NCBI GenBank assembly: GCA_013398015.1
Contig: VZRR01010329.1
Location: forward strand, 875,635-939,634
Reading direction: 5' to 3'
DNA from: Oreocharis arfaki
Lineage: Eukaryota; Chordata; Aves; Passeriformes; Paramythiidae
DNA: 64,000 bases
In this document: positions 24,762 to 36,566 of the stretch, piece by piece
Numbering within the stretch: the stretch's first letter is position 1
Layout: the number at the start of each line of letters is the position of its first letter
Program-made: the position numbers and the translations under genes
The notes under the pieces: generated by a model
Databases searched by the model: none
The model's input: the letters and a program-made list of their open reading frames with translations, nothing else
What the model was told of the DNA's origin: nothing

Positions 24762-26757
24762 CTTGAATTGTTAAGGTAATGCTATGCAATGCTATTTATA
24801 TCACTGATATGGGGGGAAAAGAGAAAAAGAGATTCCTAAAATCTGAATTTAGACTGATAAAAGAAAACTTAATATAGAAGTAGACTCGTAGTTCTTTCTG
24901 AACAGATTCTGCCTAACAAGGACAAACCCAAGGTCTCAAAGTGCTGTTCAGAAGATGTTGATTAAAGAAGGCCTAAATAAGCACTAGACATGTTTCAGAA
25001 ATGAAAAACCTTACATAAATATTGTTTTGTCTGAATTAAAGTGTAACTACTTTTAGCTTGTCATTTTATTAAGGTTTCAGTTTAGTCTAGCTTTGAGGGA
25101 AAAGTGATAGTTAAAGAGCACATGCAAAACCACCTCTCAAGTATATCAATAAAATAACAGTTGCAGTATATACATTAAGGCGTCAATACAAGGGAATTAG
25201 AGAAGGAATGAGGGAAGAATGCACAGGAGACTTCTGGTACATCTGCAGGTATCATGATAGTAGAATCTTGGTCAAAACCAAAAGCTATAGCTACATGAAT
25301 ACAGAAGAGAAAAAATAGCAGCTGTAAACTTTTATGAAACAGATTTAATTCAAACCAGGAAAAAAAAAGAAAGAGTGAACCAGACCACTTGTCTCTGTGA
25401 AACAGAATAGTGAGGAGTGAGAGCCTTGTGTACAAAGGGTTACATTGGTTCCAGAAAAAAATCAGTTGTTCTTAATGAAGACAATCACACAATCATATCT
25501 GAATGGGTGTAGATCCCTAGTTGTAGCTATGCCAATACAGTAAAGAGACTTGCCTTAATAAAGAAATTGAGTACATGGTGTTGGAAGATATCAGTTTATT
25601 ATCCGTTATTTAGTTAGGAATAATATTTACAGTCACAACAGTCAAGGCCAACAAAAAGAGAGAAGAAATATCTTTATAATTTTAAATAATTGTAAATTAT
25701 CGATTCCTAACTTATATTGGACATTACCCAAGGGTTACAAGTCTCCTTCTGGCAACTTCAGGAAGCAAATTCTGGAACTGATAGGCCCTTGTATTTTAGT
25801 GTGAGTATTCTTTTTCAACAGTGACTGTATAAGTTGCTGCTCTTCGTGCTATCTGCATACACAGGTACATTTTTGTACTTCAGCTGTGCATACAAAAATA
25901 CACAGTTGGAAGAATCTGTTCAGATATCTATTAGCTTCATAGACTGTGTTAAGACACATAATGAATGAAAAATTAACAATTAAATGGACATAAATGTATG
26001 CAGTGATAGATGTTTATATATAAGTTAAATGCATCCAAAAAGTAACAAATGTAAATGGGATTTTCACTGCTGACACGGGGAGGAATCCAAGCACTGAATC
26101 GCGTAATACTATCAGCAATATTTTCTCATGCACATAAAATTTCCTTTACCTCACAGAGGAGGTAATGCTTTCAATGCAAACACTTAAAATAAAAAATATA
26201 ATTGAATTCATTAAGATTGAATCTATTTAACATGTCTAACTGATGAGACTCATGAAAGACTAAAAAATGCCACTATGAGATTAGTCTGAGAAGAGGATTT
26301 TTATCAAGTATCCAGACAATAGCAAAGATTGTATTTGGAGTCAGTGTTAGTAGCCAAAATATATATGCTGATGACCTAGATGTACTTTATCATAATAAAT
26401 CATTAAGTTTGCATAGAGTATGTCTGAAATGTTGCTTGGAAAAAGTACTGCAAATTCTAAGAAATAAGAATCTTACTATTTCTTCTTGTTCTAGAATTTG
26501 TTCCAGAAGTTTGGAAGCAGATAAGTAGTCTCTTGTTCTTGAGGACAACAGACCAAGCCTAAATATTCTTTTGCTAGCTGCTCTGTTATTTTGTACTGAT
26601 GTTTTACTGGAAGATAGGGCTTTATTGTACTGTGCATGGTTTGTTACTAAAACCACTGGAACGACTTGATTGCTTCTGAGAGGATGGAACACTTACAGTA
26701 ACTGTATCTCCATTCCTATTTGGGACCCTTCTAAAACTTACTGGACACTATCTGTAG
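24762..26757. other. Non-coding DNA, no recognised element
   Basis: AT-rich, unique-looking sequence. Frames of 86-100 codons on the minus strand (25175-25435, 26390-26692) carry no recognisable domain. No repeat was identified. Confidence 0.5.
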
Positions 26758-27060
26758 CACTTTGATGCGAGGTGCTGTGGGGTGGCTGAAATCGCCGCAT
26801 TAACCCAAAAGCATCCCCTGCAAGGGATGCCCTGGGGGTGCAGCTCGGCACCTCGCAGGCCGACTTCCAGCCCCCGTGCCGATGGATGGCACCGAGACAC
26901 AGCCCCGCACCCAGGCCAGGATAGCTCAGGTGTTACCAGGGGCAAAGAGTTCGGAGGGCTCTCCGCATGGGTTCTGAAAGGTTCATTCTGAAGGGGTCAG
27001 AGGCGGGAGAGGGCGAGCAGGCCTNCTGAACCGCTCCAACAGCACATGGCATAGGGAGCC
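26758..27060. other. GC-rich block with nested inverted repeats, unexplained
   Basis: A sharp GC-rich island of about 300 bp with many CpGs lies in AT-rich surroundings. TGCGAGGTGC (26766-26775) pairs perfectly with GCACCTCGCA (26848-26857). Between them GCATCCC (26811-26817) pairs with GGGATGC (26824-26830) across a 6-base loop, and GTGCC/GGCAC form another short stem near 26876-26893. The only ambiguous base in the window, N at 27025, lies here. It could be an LTR fragment, a small CpG-rich promoter or 5'-UTR exon, or a structured RNA. I did not recognise a family. Confidence 0.55.
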
Positions 27061-27814
27061 TCCTGTTTTGTATCCCTCAGTTCAGGGTATCCAATAATCA
27101 GTGCTTATACTAATTACGTGATCTTATCCTTATCCTAGACCTGTCAGTAATTGAGACCCCTGCAAACCCTTCCTCAGTGGGATAGGGTGGAGAAAGCATG
27201 CTCCCAGCTGCGCTTTGGATTGGACATTTTACAGCTCTGCTGGGTGTTTACAAAGAGCATGGAGGGAACAGCTGCTGTCCTTGGTTCATAGTCAGAAACT
27301 CCAGACTGTAATTATACACCTCAGCAAGATAGATGAACTTGGCAGCAAGAACTACTGTTTGCCTTTTCATTAAGGCTAAGTAGTCTGGACAAAACTGTTG
27401 CAATTGTTCCCTCGGTCTGTCTTACCTGACCTCTTTCCACACTGGGGCTGATGGGAGAGCAGCAGTACAGCTGTGACACAGGTCACTTAGGATGACATTC
27501 ACTGGGCCACAATCATACTGTAAGGCCATCTCAAACACATCTTCACAAGTAGTACTGTTTATTTCCAGTAAAGCAAATTCTGTTTTGTGAAAGAATGAAA
27601 ATTTTTGGCTTTTATTATTGTGAAGGTGGATGTAAACTTGAAATGTGAAAAGCTAAGCAAAATGAGATATTAATTCATCGCTTCCTGTGGGCAGGCAGCT
27701 GTTCAGCCATCTCCAGGAAAGCAGGACTCCATCAAGCATAATAGATACTTGGAAAGACAAACACTGTAACTGTGAATGTTGCCCCTTCTTCCATCATTCA
27801 CCCAGCTTTTATTG
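27061..27814. other. Non-coding DNA, no recognised element
   Basis: Moderate GC, falling to AT-rich sequence. No frame, repeat or RNA gene was recognised. It may include the unrecognised remainder of the GC-rich block on its left side. Confidence 0.4.
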
Positions 27815-28055
27815 CCGAGAATGATGTCCTATGACATGGGATATCCGTTTTAACAACTGGGATCAGCTGTGTCTTCTCTCAGCCTTTTGCTCACCCCCAG
27901 CCTCCTCAACAGAAAAGGCCATGATGCTGTGCAAGCACTGCTCAGCAGTAACTAAAACATCCCTGCTGTCAACACTGTTTTGGCCACAAATCCAAATCAC
28001 GGCCCGATAGAAACTGCAATGAAGAAAATTAATATAATCTCAGCCAAAACCAGTA
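27815..28055 (+). mobile_element. ERVL-like LTR, 5'-truncated fragment
   Basis: This matches the 3' half of the LTR at 31295-31837 block for block: CATGGGATATCCGTTTTAACAACTGGGATCAGCTG, then GCCATGATGCTGTGCAAGCACTGCTCAGCAGTAACTAAAACATC, then ACTGCAATGAAGAAAATTAATATAATCTCAGCCAAAACCAGTAAA at the 3' end. The terminal CA appears mutated (CCAGTAAA instead of CCAGTACA). The 5' half, with the TGTGGGT start and AATAAA, is missing or unrecognisable. Confidence 0.75.
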
Positions 28056-31000
28056 AAGACAAGAAAATCTAGGTATAGATCTGCCTTCTGTTTAGGTACT
28101 GATTCTACCTCTTTGCTTTTGTAAATTAAAATATGTTTGTAGCTGGTCTTTTCAAACAAGGTCAGTCTAACATGATGAAAACCTAAAATACTTATTAATG
28201 GTCTTTTACACCTTTCTCAGATGACAAATGCAAGAGGACAGGCAATGCATATGAAAACTGATAAACTTAATTGAGACCAATTTTCTTTAAACCTCTCTTT
28301 GGCAAGTGAGGTATTCTGCTGGCAAATGGCATTTGGACTTCCCTCATCTGACCCCATTTTTCCATATTGAAAAAAAATAAGGATACTGCCTTCAGTTACA
28401 GTGCTATTTGATTTTTAAAAGTGTGGCTTGCTTATATACAGACTTACTCTTACTGACACAAATTTTGAGTCTAGGACTAACCAGACCATTTAACAAGCTA
28501 AATTATGTGTGTTGATGCTAATGGGTCCACTAGTCAAATTAGATATATTTTTTTAATTGTATCTCCTGCTTGTCAAATCTTTAGCTGGCTGACTAAAGTG
28601 AGCACTACTTAATACTGCATTTCTGCACCAACTTTGTCAACAGAGCTTCCAGATCATTGAAGGAATAGCATTGTTTCAATTGGAAGATACAGTCCAGGTG
28701 AAGTCAAGTGACAGTGACAAATATTCAGCACTGTTAAGTCAGGACTCTTACTAGGGTATATAATTACTGGATTTAGGGCACATAAATGCAGCTATTACTG
28801 TCCTGTAGCCACCCTGGCCCATATATGAATCCATGGCACTGTTGCAGTAAATGACCTTCCTCTCTAAATATAGACCTTCAACTGCTTATTGTCTTTTAGT
28901 AGTCTATCCAGGAAACTGTCATCTCAAGCATATATGATAAAGGCCAGCAGTTCTCATAGCAGGTCTTTAGAGTCCATTTGAGACAGTTTATAGTAAATGG
29001 CAAAGCTGGCCTCTGCAAGGAAGGGTATGCAGTAGGACCTTACATACCAAGCTCAGCAGCTGGGGCTGGAAAGATTTGTTTGTCAAGTTACTCTTACATT
29101 TCATGGGCACTATAGTATGAGCATCAGCAGAAAACTTTCTGCTAGAGCCTGGGCACTCCCAATTTGCAGCTGGTCACAATTCGATCAGGTACATTATGTA
29201 CCCCAGCTGGCTTGGGTGCTCACAATAAAAATAATTTGCTTTGATATGATTTACTACAGTGGTACTGAGTAGAAACTTTTGCCAGAGGATAAGACACCTG
29301 AAAATTAGCATAGTAAACATTTTAAAGTATTTAAAAATGTGAAGAGTCATGTAGATTCACTCAAAACTAAATGCCTGTCATCTGCAGAGAAAAGCACAGA
29401 GTGTCCTACAGGGTTTCCTTTTTGCAGGTGAAATAGTGTTTGAATGGGTAGGAGGCAAGATATAAGATTTTAGCATCAACAGATTAACACAAAGTTTTAT
29501 CTTTCCATGCTTTGATGACTGATGAAGAATCATATTATAAAGCTTGTCTGATGGCTCTAGATATGTCCTGAGAAAGTATGTTTTACGAAACTTTACAGTA
29601 ATGAATGTATTAATTTCTTTTATACTAAAAGCTGTATGTTAGATGTTTAATTTATGGCGTGTCATTTGTCAATAGCTACCCAAGAAGTCATCTGCAAAAA
29701 TAAGACAAGATATTGCACTGCCTGAACCTCTGTGTTCTATTCACTGTGCCACACTTCTCTGCATTCTTCAGCAGAAGTACTGTGCCAGTTCTGATCGCTC
29801 TGTTCTTCACTGACCCTTTCCCATGATAACTCAGAGCTCACCCAAACTAGTTTCCAGTGAGGTTGCATGATTTTGCGATGATTGATAATACACTTCCGTA
29901 TTATATTTTGTGAAAAAAATACTCCATTTACGTTCATCATGCCTCTGAAATCATATGGCCACATACTGGAACTAATGATATTTATGAATAATAAGCAAGA
30001 ATTACAGAGTCGCAATCAGTTCAGAAGTTTCCTTCTTACAATTAGTAGAGAATTCTTATAATTCATAGGAGATTATTGTATTCATAGAGTTTGAGAACTG
30101 GATCAAAAAGTTACTAGAAGCAGTACAAAAACCTAGATCTTAAGCTTGAACCTTCACTGAGACTTTTAAATTGAAGCATTTTTGCTTTGATTTGAGTTCA
30201 TTCAAATCCTATAAAATTACATCATTGAAAAAAGGAGGAAGGGTAGAGGAAAAGACAGAAATTAAAGGTTATACATCTTAGGTGGCTGGCATGTCATATG
30301 GTTTAAGTAGGATGCAGTGTTAAACTCACCCTCTTTCCTGTCTCAGTTTAACTTAGCATTTCCAGTACTTAAAATATTAAGTTGGTTTCATTAGAAAATA
30401 AGGCCCATGAAATCTCACTTTCACTGCTCTTCACAGGAATAACTCTTGAGACTTCTCATCAATTAAATAGTAGAATAAAAGCCTTCAACTTAGAAGAAGT
30501 TGGTCATACAAATTGTTCATGATAACTCATTAGTCAGGAAGGGAAGAGACACACTCAGTTAAAGCCATGCAAGACTCAGATCTTGTGTAGCTGGGCTGGC
30601 CAAAATTGCACACATGATCACTAGCTCATCAGTGTGCCAGAAAGGTAATAGATGTGAAAAGTTAGGCTGAATCCACTTAGTTCCTGCTATAATTCAGAAT
30701 GACTCTAGCAAAGCTTCATCAGAGTTGAATTTTGCTCTGACTAGTTAGAAAGGAGTCAAGAGCTCTTTGAAGTAGTTGCAGTCATAATAAGCATGGTTCA
30801 GGCTTGATTGTAGCAGAGACTTCACAGTGAGTAGCCAAACTGAGCTAAACTCAGCCAAACTGAGACTCATGTCTCAAAACCCACCTGCAGGCAAGCAGGA
30901 ATGGGCAGTGAGACAGGCTGTTTCAAGAAGGGCACATCAGTGAGCTCAAGAGACAAACAAATCCGTTCCTATACAAAGGTAACAGAGAAATATAGCTTGA

Positions 31001-31294
31001 AGCTAATTAAATGGGAAAAGAAGGTGAAGTATAAAAATACTGAAATTTTACTTCAAATACCTTCCAGTAGCTAAGAGTGAAAGCAGCACTAAGTCTGTTT
31101 AGATATCATCTGTGAAACTGCTAGGCAGATGTAAGGCTCGGCAGCCATTTTCTTGGGTATTCTGGTTCTGCATTATGTGGTGGGTTTTTTAATAATTTAA
31201 CTTAGTCTCCTTTGAAGCTATTAGGTTAAACTGTAAGAAACAAACAAAACCTTCAAGAGGCAGAATACCTGTTCTTGGCCATTTTCTTAATTAT
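28056..31294. other. Non-coding DNA, no recognised element
   Basis: AT-rich, unique-looking sequence of about 3.2 kb. At 30835-30863 the motif CCAAACTGAG occurs twice around AGCTAAACTCAG, making a small interrupted direct repeat. The minus frame 29737-30015 shows no domain. Confidence 0.5.
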
Positions 31295-31837
31295 TGTGGG
31301 TCAACCCCAGTTGACAGCTAAGTACCACACCGAATGCTTACGCAGTTTCCCCACGCTACCTCCAGTGGGATGGGGAAAGAGGGAAGGAAGATTAAAAGCA
31401 AGAAAATTTGGGATCAACAGCAACAACAACAACAAAAGTTTAATAAATGAAGGAGAAGTGATAGAGAAGGGAAACAAAAGTGATGCAAAGACAATCACTC
31501 ACCACCTTCCACAGGTAGCCTGATGACCACCCAGTTCCCAAACAAAAGATGTATGACTTCCTAAACTGTCTCTTTTCCCTGCTATTGGTGAGCATGATGT
31601 GACATGTTGTGGAACATATCTTTGGTTAGTCTGGGACATCTGCCTCCTAACCTATTGCGCCCTCCCCTATCTGCTGCTGGGCAAATTGAGAAGCCAAGGC
31701 AGCCTTGATGCTGTGCAGACACTGTTCAGCAAAAGCTGGAATATTTTTGTGTTGCCAGTATCATTTTGGTGAAAAATCTAAACCCCATATAAGCTACTAT
31801 GATGAAAATTAATCCTGTCCTACCTGGACCCAGTACA
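31295..31837 (+). mobile_element. ERVL-like solo LTR, full length
   Basis: Starts TGTGGGTCAACCCCAG and ends GGACCCAGTACA. At 543 bp it matches the minus-strand copy at 364-900 at both ends and internally. A polyadenylation signal AATAAA lies at 31442-31447, preceded by a short (CAA)n run at 31419-31435. The 3' half (31600-31837) aligns with the fragment at 27815-28055. No internal retroviral sequence adjoins it. The 5-bp flanks (ATTAT and CTTAC) do not match, so no target duplication can be claimed. Plus-strand orientation puts its polyadenylation signal in the sense direction of MYT1L. Confidence 0.82.
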
Positions 31838-34800
31838 CTTACATAGGAGTTTCTTAATACCGAGCAGGTGTGCTCTTTTACTCTGACCTTTCTCAATAAA
31901 GTGTTCGTTCAAAATACACCTTATTGCCATTCTAAAGAAAAGTCTTCATTTTAAGGATTCCATTAAGACTTTGGTGGATACAGAGACCTCAGGATTCTTG
32001 TGAGAGGAAGGCTGGGATCTGTCTGTCGGTTTAAATGCATATTTTAAGATGACTTACATTTTGTTCTATCAGTAAGTGCTCTTTCCTTCTCTTCCTACTG
32101 TTTTCCTACCAATACATCCATGCATGGGTGCTGCTCATTTCTCAATTCTGACGCAGTCGCTTTTCTTTCTAACCAGCCTTCTGTGCTGGTGACTGCTGCT
32201 ATAGCACTTTTGCTTTGGCTGGGCAGGCAAAGTGAATCCCAGTGAAGCAATTCATCAGTTATGAAACTCCCACCAGAAATTTTAATATCAGCACCTGTGA
32301 TCGATGAAGCCAGTCTTCCAATCAGTGTATGGAGTATTTTAACACATAATTTTCACAGTGTTAAAGTGAACTTCTCATTTAAATCACTAACTCAGTATAT
32401 GTGTGTGGGGACCCTAGCTGCCTTAAAGAAAGGCTAATGTGTAATGCCTATTTTATTCAGCACTACCGTTCTTTCTCCCCATCTTTCAGGGTTTCTTTCC
32501 TTTGTCACTGCCCTGTCCTACACATATGTAATTTAGTGCCCTAATTTGGTCACAGCTCTTCCTATTTCATATATACCCATGCACATTTATGTACATGTCA
32601 GTGTAATACATGCCTAAGCCATCTGGTACATTTCCTTGCAAATGTTCACACAGAAAATTGACTGTGAGTAAGGTTCTGAACCTGCCTGTCCAAATGGTCC
32701 ATATTTGTTTGATTTTTCTAGCAAATGCATAGATCCTATTAGTGAGACTGATCCAACATATTTCCATGTGTCAGCTGTACCTGCTGCAAGTGTCATTCTG
32801 TTCAGTGATAACAGGACTTGCATCCTAAAATAGAGAGAAAACAAGAACATCAGGTCCTTTTGAGGATCTGAATTGCTTTTTCTACCATCTGCTGACCAAT
32901 GCTTTGAAAGAAAGAAAGTCTGTGTCTGGATTGACACCTTCCTTCTTTCTAAGCCAATAAAAGATAGGCCTGTTAAAGAGCCCAGACATGCCATGTTTGC
33001 AAGAGAAGCTTATTAGAACGTAAAATGTCACTGGTATTTTATGTTTGCAACTCATTGCAGTATACAGGAGCTGATACAGGTATTCATTTAGTGTATTTGT
33101 TACATTTAATTATTCTTTGAAATGGCTTAATTTAACTAAAATGAAACTATTTTATTTTATTGGATACAGAAATTGCAAAACGGGTTACCCAATGGGAGAA
33201 AAAGAGATGAAGAGAAGTGATTCTTGACTCCCTTGTTTTATTGTTACATATACTTTGGAAAGGTCTTCGATATTGCTGTATAAATATTTTTTTCATTAGT
33301 AGGTACACAGACAAAGCTGGAAATTGTAGGAGTTAGAAGTTACAATGCAGGAGCCTGTTTAATTATCATTATGATGTGTAGAAACGTTTGCGTGGCTGGA
33401 AGGATTGTTTCTTTCAGTTCCTTTCTCTGAAGCATGTGGTCTTAGCTAAAGAACAGTACCATTTTAGATGGATCAGTTACCTATTCTAGTAGTGTGTATA
33501 GAATAAGGAAAATAAAAAGTTTCCCCGATACTCAAATTTGGATATTCTGTATTTCATATATGTAGCTATATATTGTCACTTCATCCTTTTTTTTTTTAAT
33601 GTAAAATTCATTTCATGTGAAATCAACATTATTAAATTCCATTTTATATTATCCAATAAGGCATCATCAATCACCCAGGGAAAGGTTCTCTTATATGCTA
33701 GTTCAATAATGTCTCTCCTGCATAACACATTAATTTTAATTGTAAGGATTTAATTAAAGCAATATTTACTTGGTGGTAATTTCCATGTATTCACTACAAC
33801 ATGGACACAATGAGCTCTTTTTGAAACTGCATGAAAATTCTCCTGTATTCTAACCTTAAATACATTCAGTTGTATTGAATTACTGTGGCATTCTGCCTGG
33901 AGCCTGTAGTCATTGCAACCCTAACCTCGTAGACAAAGGTCTAGTGCTGAATCAGCTCACCTTTGTGCTCTCACAGTCGCAGTATGCACTTGATGTTGGG
34001 ACAGACCATGGCTGTTTTTCACTTCTGTTGGCTTATGAAACACTCTATTGCTTTGACTTGAGCATAGCCACAGATCTACTGCTGTGTGGAATTTTGCTGT
34101 TCCTGTTATACAGTCCAATTTTGGAGGCAGTCACACAGTCACCTTTTCAAAATCTTTCTTCCAGGGCTTTGGGGGTCTCTTATTGTTTAGACAGGTTGGA
34201 GCTCAGGAAGAAAGCATTTCACTGATCTCAGAGTCACCATGCTAAGAGGTGAGCTAAGCAGCTATCTCTGCCTCTGCAATCTGTACCATACACGTTGTTT
34301 TCTTTGCCATTTGTGACACAAAATGCCTGTTGTTAGCTGAGCCAATATGTATCTACTGATCAGCAGGGACAGCTGTAGCAAAATTAGTGGAAAGGATTTG
34401 TCTTTATACCTCTTATTGCTAGGCTGTTTGAATTCACTCCTCCTTCTTCCCTTGTACCGTGGATATCATCTGCACAGAATTTGCAGTTTCCCTATAGCTG
34501 TATCAAACAGTAGAAGGAACTAGTCATGTGCATGTGCATTGTTCTTGTAGCACAGACACACTAGACCTATGTGGTGTGCCAGTGTGGGACGATGCTGCAA
34601 TGGTGTGCATCTCATGACCCAGAAATATTGTAACTGTGTTAGCATGCCTGAGCAAAGGCTAATTATCCCTTCCTTTGATTACTGTAAGTAGTCTGACTGC
34701 CCTAAAGAGCCTGTGATTACTGTACTGCCTTTGGTGCCAGAACTAGCTCATCTGGTGCTATCTGGGAGGAGGGAGTTGGGGACTTCTTGCGGCAATTTAT

Positions 34801-36446
34801 TGCATAGTGTAGGCATATGCTTGAAATCTTCACACATTTTATTCTCTTCCACTAGCGGCAAAGACGTCTCTAAAAATGTTTCTAACAATTTTCCTTTGTG
34901 TTCTTACCTCTCAGCTGTATCTATCTCCCTTAACCTGTCAGCCTCCTGTACTTAGTATTGCCTTTCTTATCTGCCTGAGAGGCCTTTCATCCCACTTCTA
35001 CTTGTATCTTCCTCTTGCCAAGTTCCTGAGCTGATCCTTATGGCTACTGGTACTGGACCCTTTCTTCAGTCGCACCATTGACTGCTCCTGGCTCTGCTTG
35101 TGTGCCTCTGGAAAAGGTGGCTATTAAGCATTTTAACGTTTCATGCCTGTTATTTCCTGCCATGCATCCATCAGCTTTGTCCTTTCATCTGGTTTATGTT
35201 TAATTTCTTTTGCTAAAGACACAAGAGGAAAGGTGATAAGCAGTGAGGGCATGTGGGGTAGTTACAGCACTGACCTCACACATGTTCCCCTGCTGTGGGA
35301 GAGGTGAAAATGAGGAGAGGAAGTAGGTGACACCAGCTGCATTTCAAGGGAGCCAGAGAGCAGGGCAGAAAGCCAGAGCCTAAGTGCTAGAGTTTAGGCA
35401 GGCCTGGGTTCCAGTCAAACTTTCATACATGGACTTATCAAAATCCCAGTCAAATTAACATAAAATATATATATTTTTTAATGCTGTAAGGGTCTCATAC
35501 TCCATAATTACCCTCATCATGCAAAAAACCCCTTGCACTTCTTCCATTCTCCCTGTCCCCCAATCTATTCTCACTTTCCTCTTGCACCTAAAGGCATTTT
35601 GTCTACAGTTTCACTGGCCTATGTGTTCTATGGGTGCTTCTAGTCTGTTCAGAAATTCACAGGAAATGAGCTCAAAATTACTGTTGCCATCCCTTATCCA
35701 GTCTGCAGAAAGAAATGTGATGTTTTAGCAAATCATAGTAAAGCAACACTTAAAAATAGCATTATTGGAATGTGCTAATGACTATTCTTTGAGCATATTT
35801 TGACTAACAAAAAGTGATTTTTTCATGTAGATTTTACAAAGAAATATACAAAAATATTGAAGATAGTAATTAATCCTTCAGCCACTAGTGTCTAAATAGT
35901 CTGACATGATTACTCTTGTAGGTGCCATTTGCTGTTCTTTATTATCGTCATTTATTGTAGCATAGAAAGGTTCTGGGCACGTGATTGGTGAAGACAGAAA
36001 CTTATTAATAATCGTATTTTATAAAATGGGAAAAGCAAAGCATGTTTAGCTTTTCATCAAAGCATGGCTTGAATATTTAAGGGAATTTTCAGAAGTATAT
36101 TTCCCAGAAAGCTGGAGATGCAATGAAAATGCATCTGCCTTCTGCATGGCTCATTGCTTTTTCTCACAGGAAAATTCCACATCACCCTCGGCCTGTGACT
36201 GCACAGATGCATCTTACAATGAATAAATTTTGTCTGCTAGTGAACTAAGGACAAATGGCAGTGGCACAAGAGACCAGAACAGTGACAGTAGTGATTTCAC
36301 CTGCTACCACCAAAGAAACAGGGCATCATCCCTTCCACTCCTTCCAGTCTCCTCTCATCTCTGAAATGACTAAGTCTTACACTACTTGCTGTAATTTCAG
36401 AGAAAGTTAGTTGTTTTCATTTCTCTCATGTCTCTGTCTTTCTTAT
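31838..36446. other. Non-coding DNA, no recognised element
   Basis: About 4.6 kb of mostly AT-rich sequence. The longest frames are 32614-32994 minus (126 codons) and 33875-34225 plus (116 codons, with leucine-rich hydrophobic stretches). Neither has a motif, splice evidence or composition that sets it apart from surrounding DNA. No repeat family was recognised. Confidence 0.45.
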
Positions 36447-36566
36447 AAGTCCCCTTTAGGTACTGGAAGGCCTCCCTGGATTCTTTTCTTCTCCAGGCCC
36501 AACCACCCGAATTCTCTCAGCTTGTCTTCACAGGAGAGGTATTCCAGCCCTCTAATCAGTTTGAGA
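36447..36566 (-). mobile_element. CR1 LINE internal 3'-UTR fragment
   Basis: The plus strand reads CCCCTTTAGGTACTGGAAGGCC, then TTCTCCAGGCCCAACCACCCGAATTCTCTCAGC and TTCACAGGAGAGGTATTCCAGCCCTCTAATCAG. This is the same antisense block found inside the copies at 42230-42370 and 53630-53740. Neither the octamer tail nor ORF2 is recognisable, so both ends are lost. Confidence 0.8.

Noticed and set aside
24258..24789. Overlapping 137- and 144-codon minus-strand frames, proline/serine-rich
   Set aside because: They lie almost entirely in the GC-rich solo LTR, where stop codons are rare by composition. No domain is seen, and they overlap each other in different frames.
26910..26975. Possible tRNA-like sequence (ATAGCTCAGGTGTT ... 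GAGTTCGGAGG)
   Set aside because: The A-box-like and B-box-like strings are weak, no cloverleaf with a paired acceptor stem could be drawn, and there is no 3' tail of a tRNA-derived SINE.
32614..32994. 126-codon minus-strand frame
   Set aside because: It has no motif or family resemblance, and codon use is indistinguishable from background by eye.
33875..34225. 116-codon plus-strand frame with hydrophobic segments
   Set aside because: It has no recognisable motif, no splice or promoter context and the composition of surrounding non-coding DNA. I could not support it as a gene, though a protein search could still test it.
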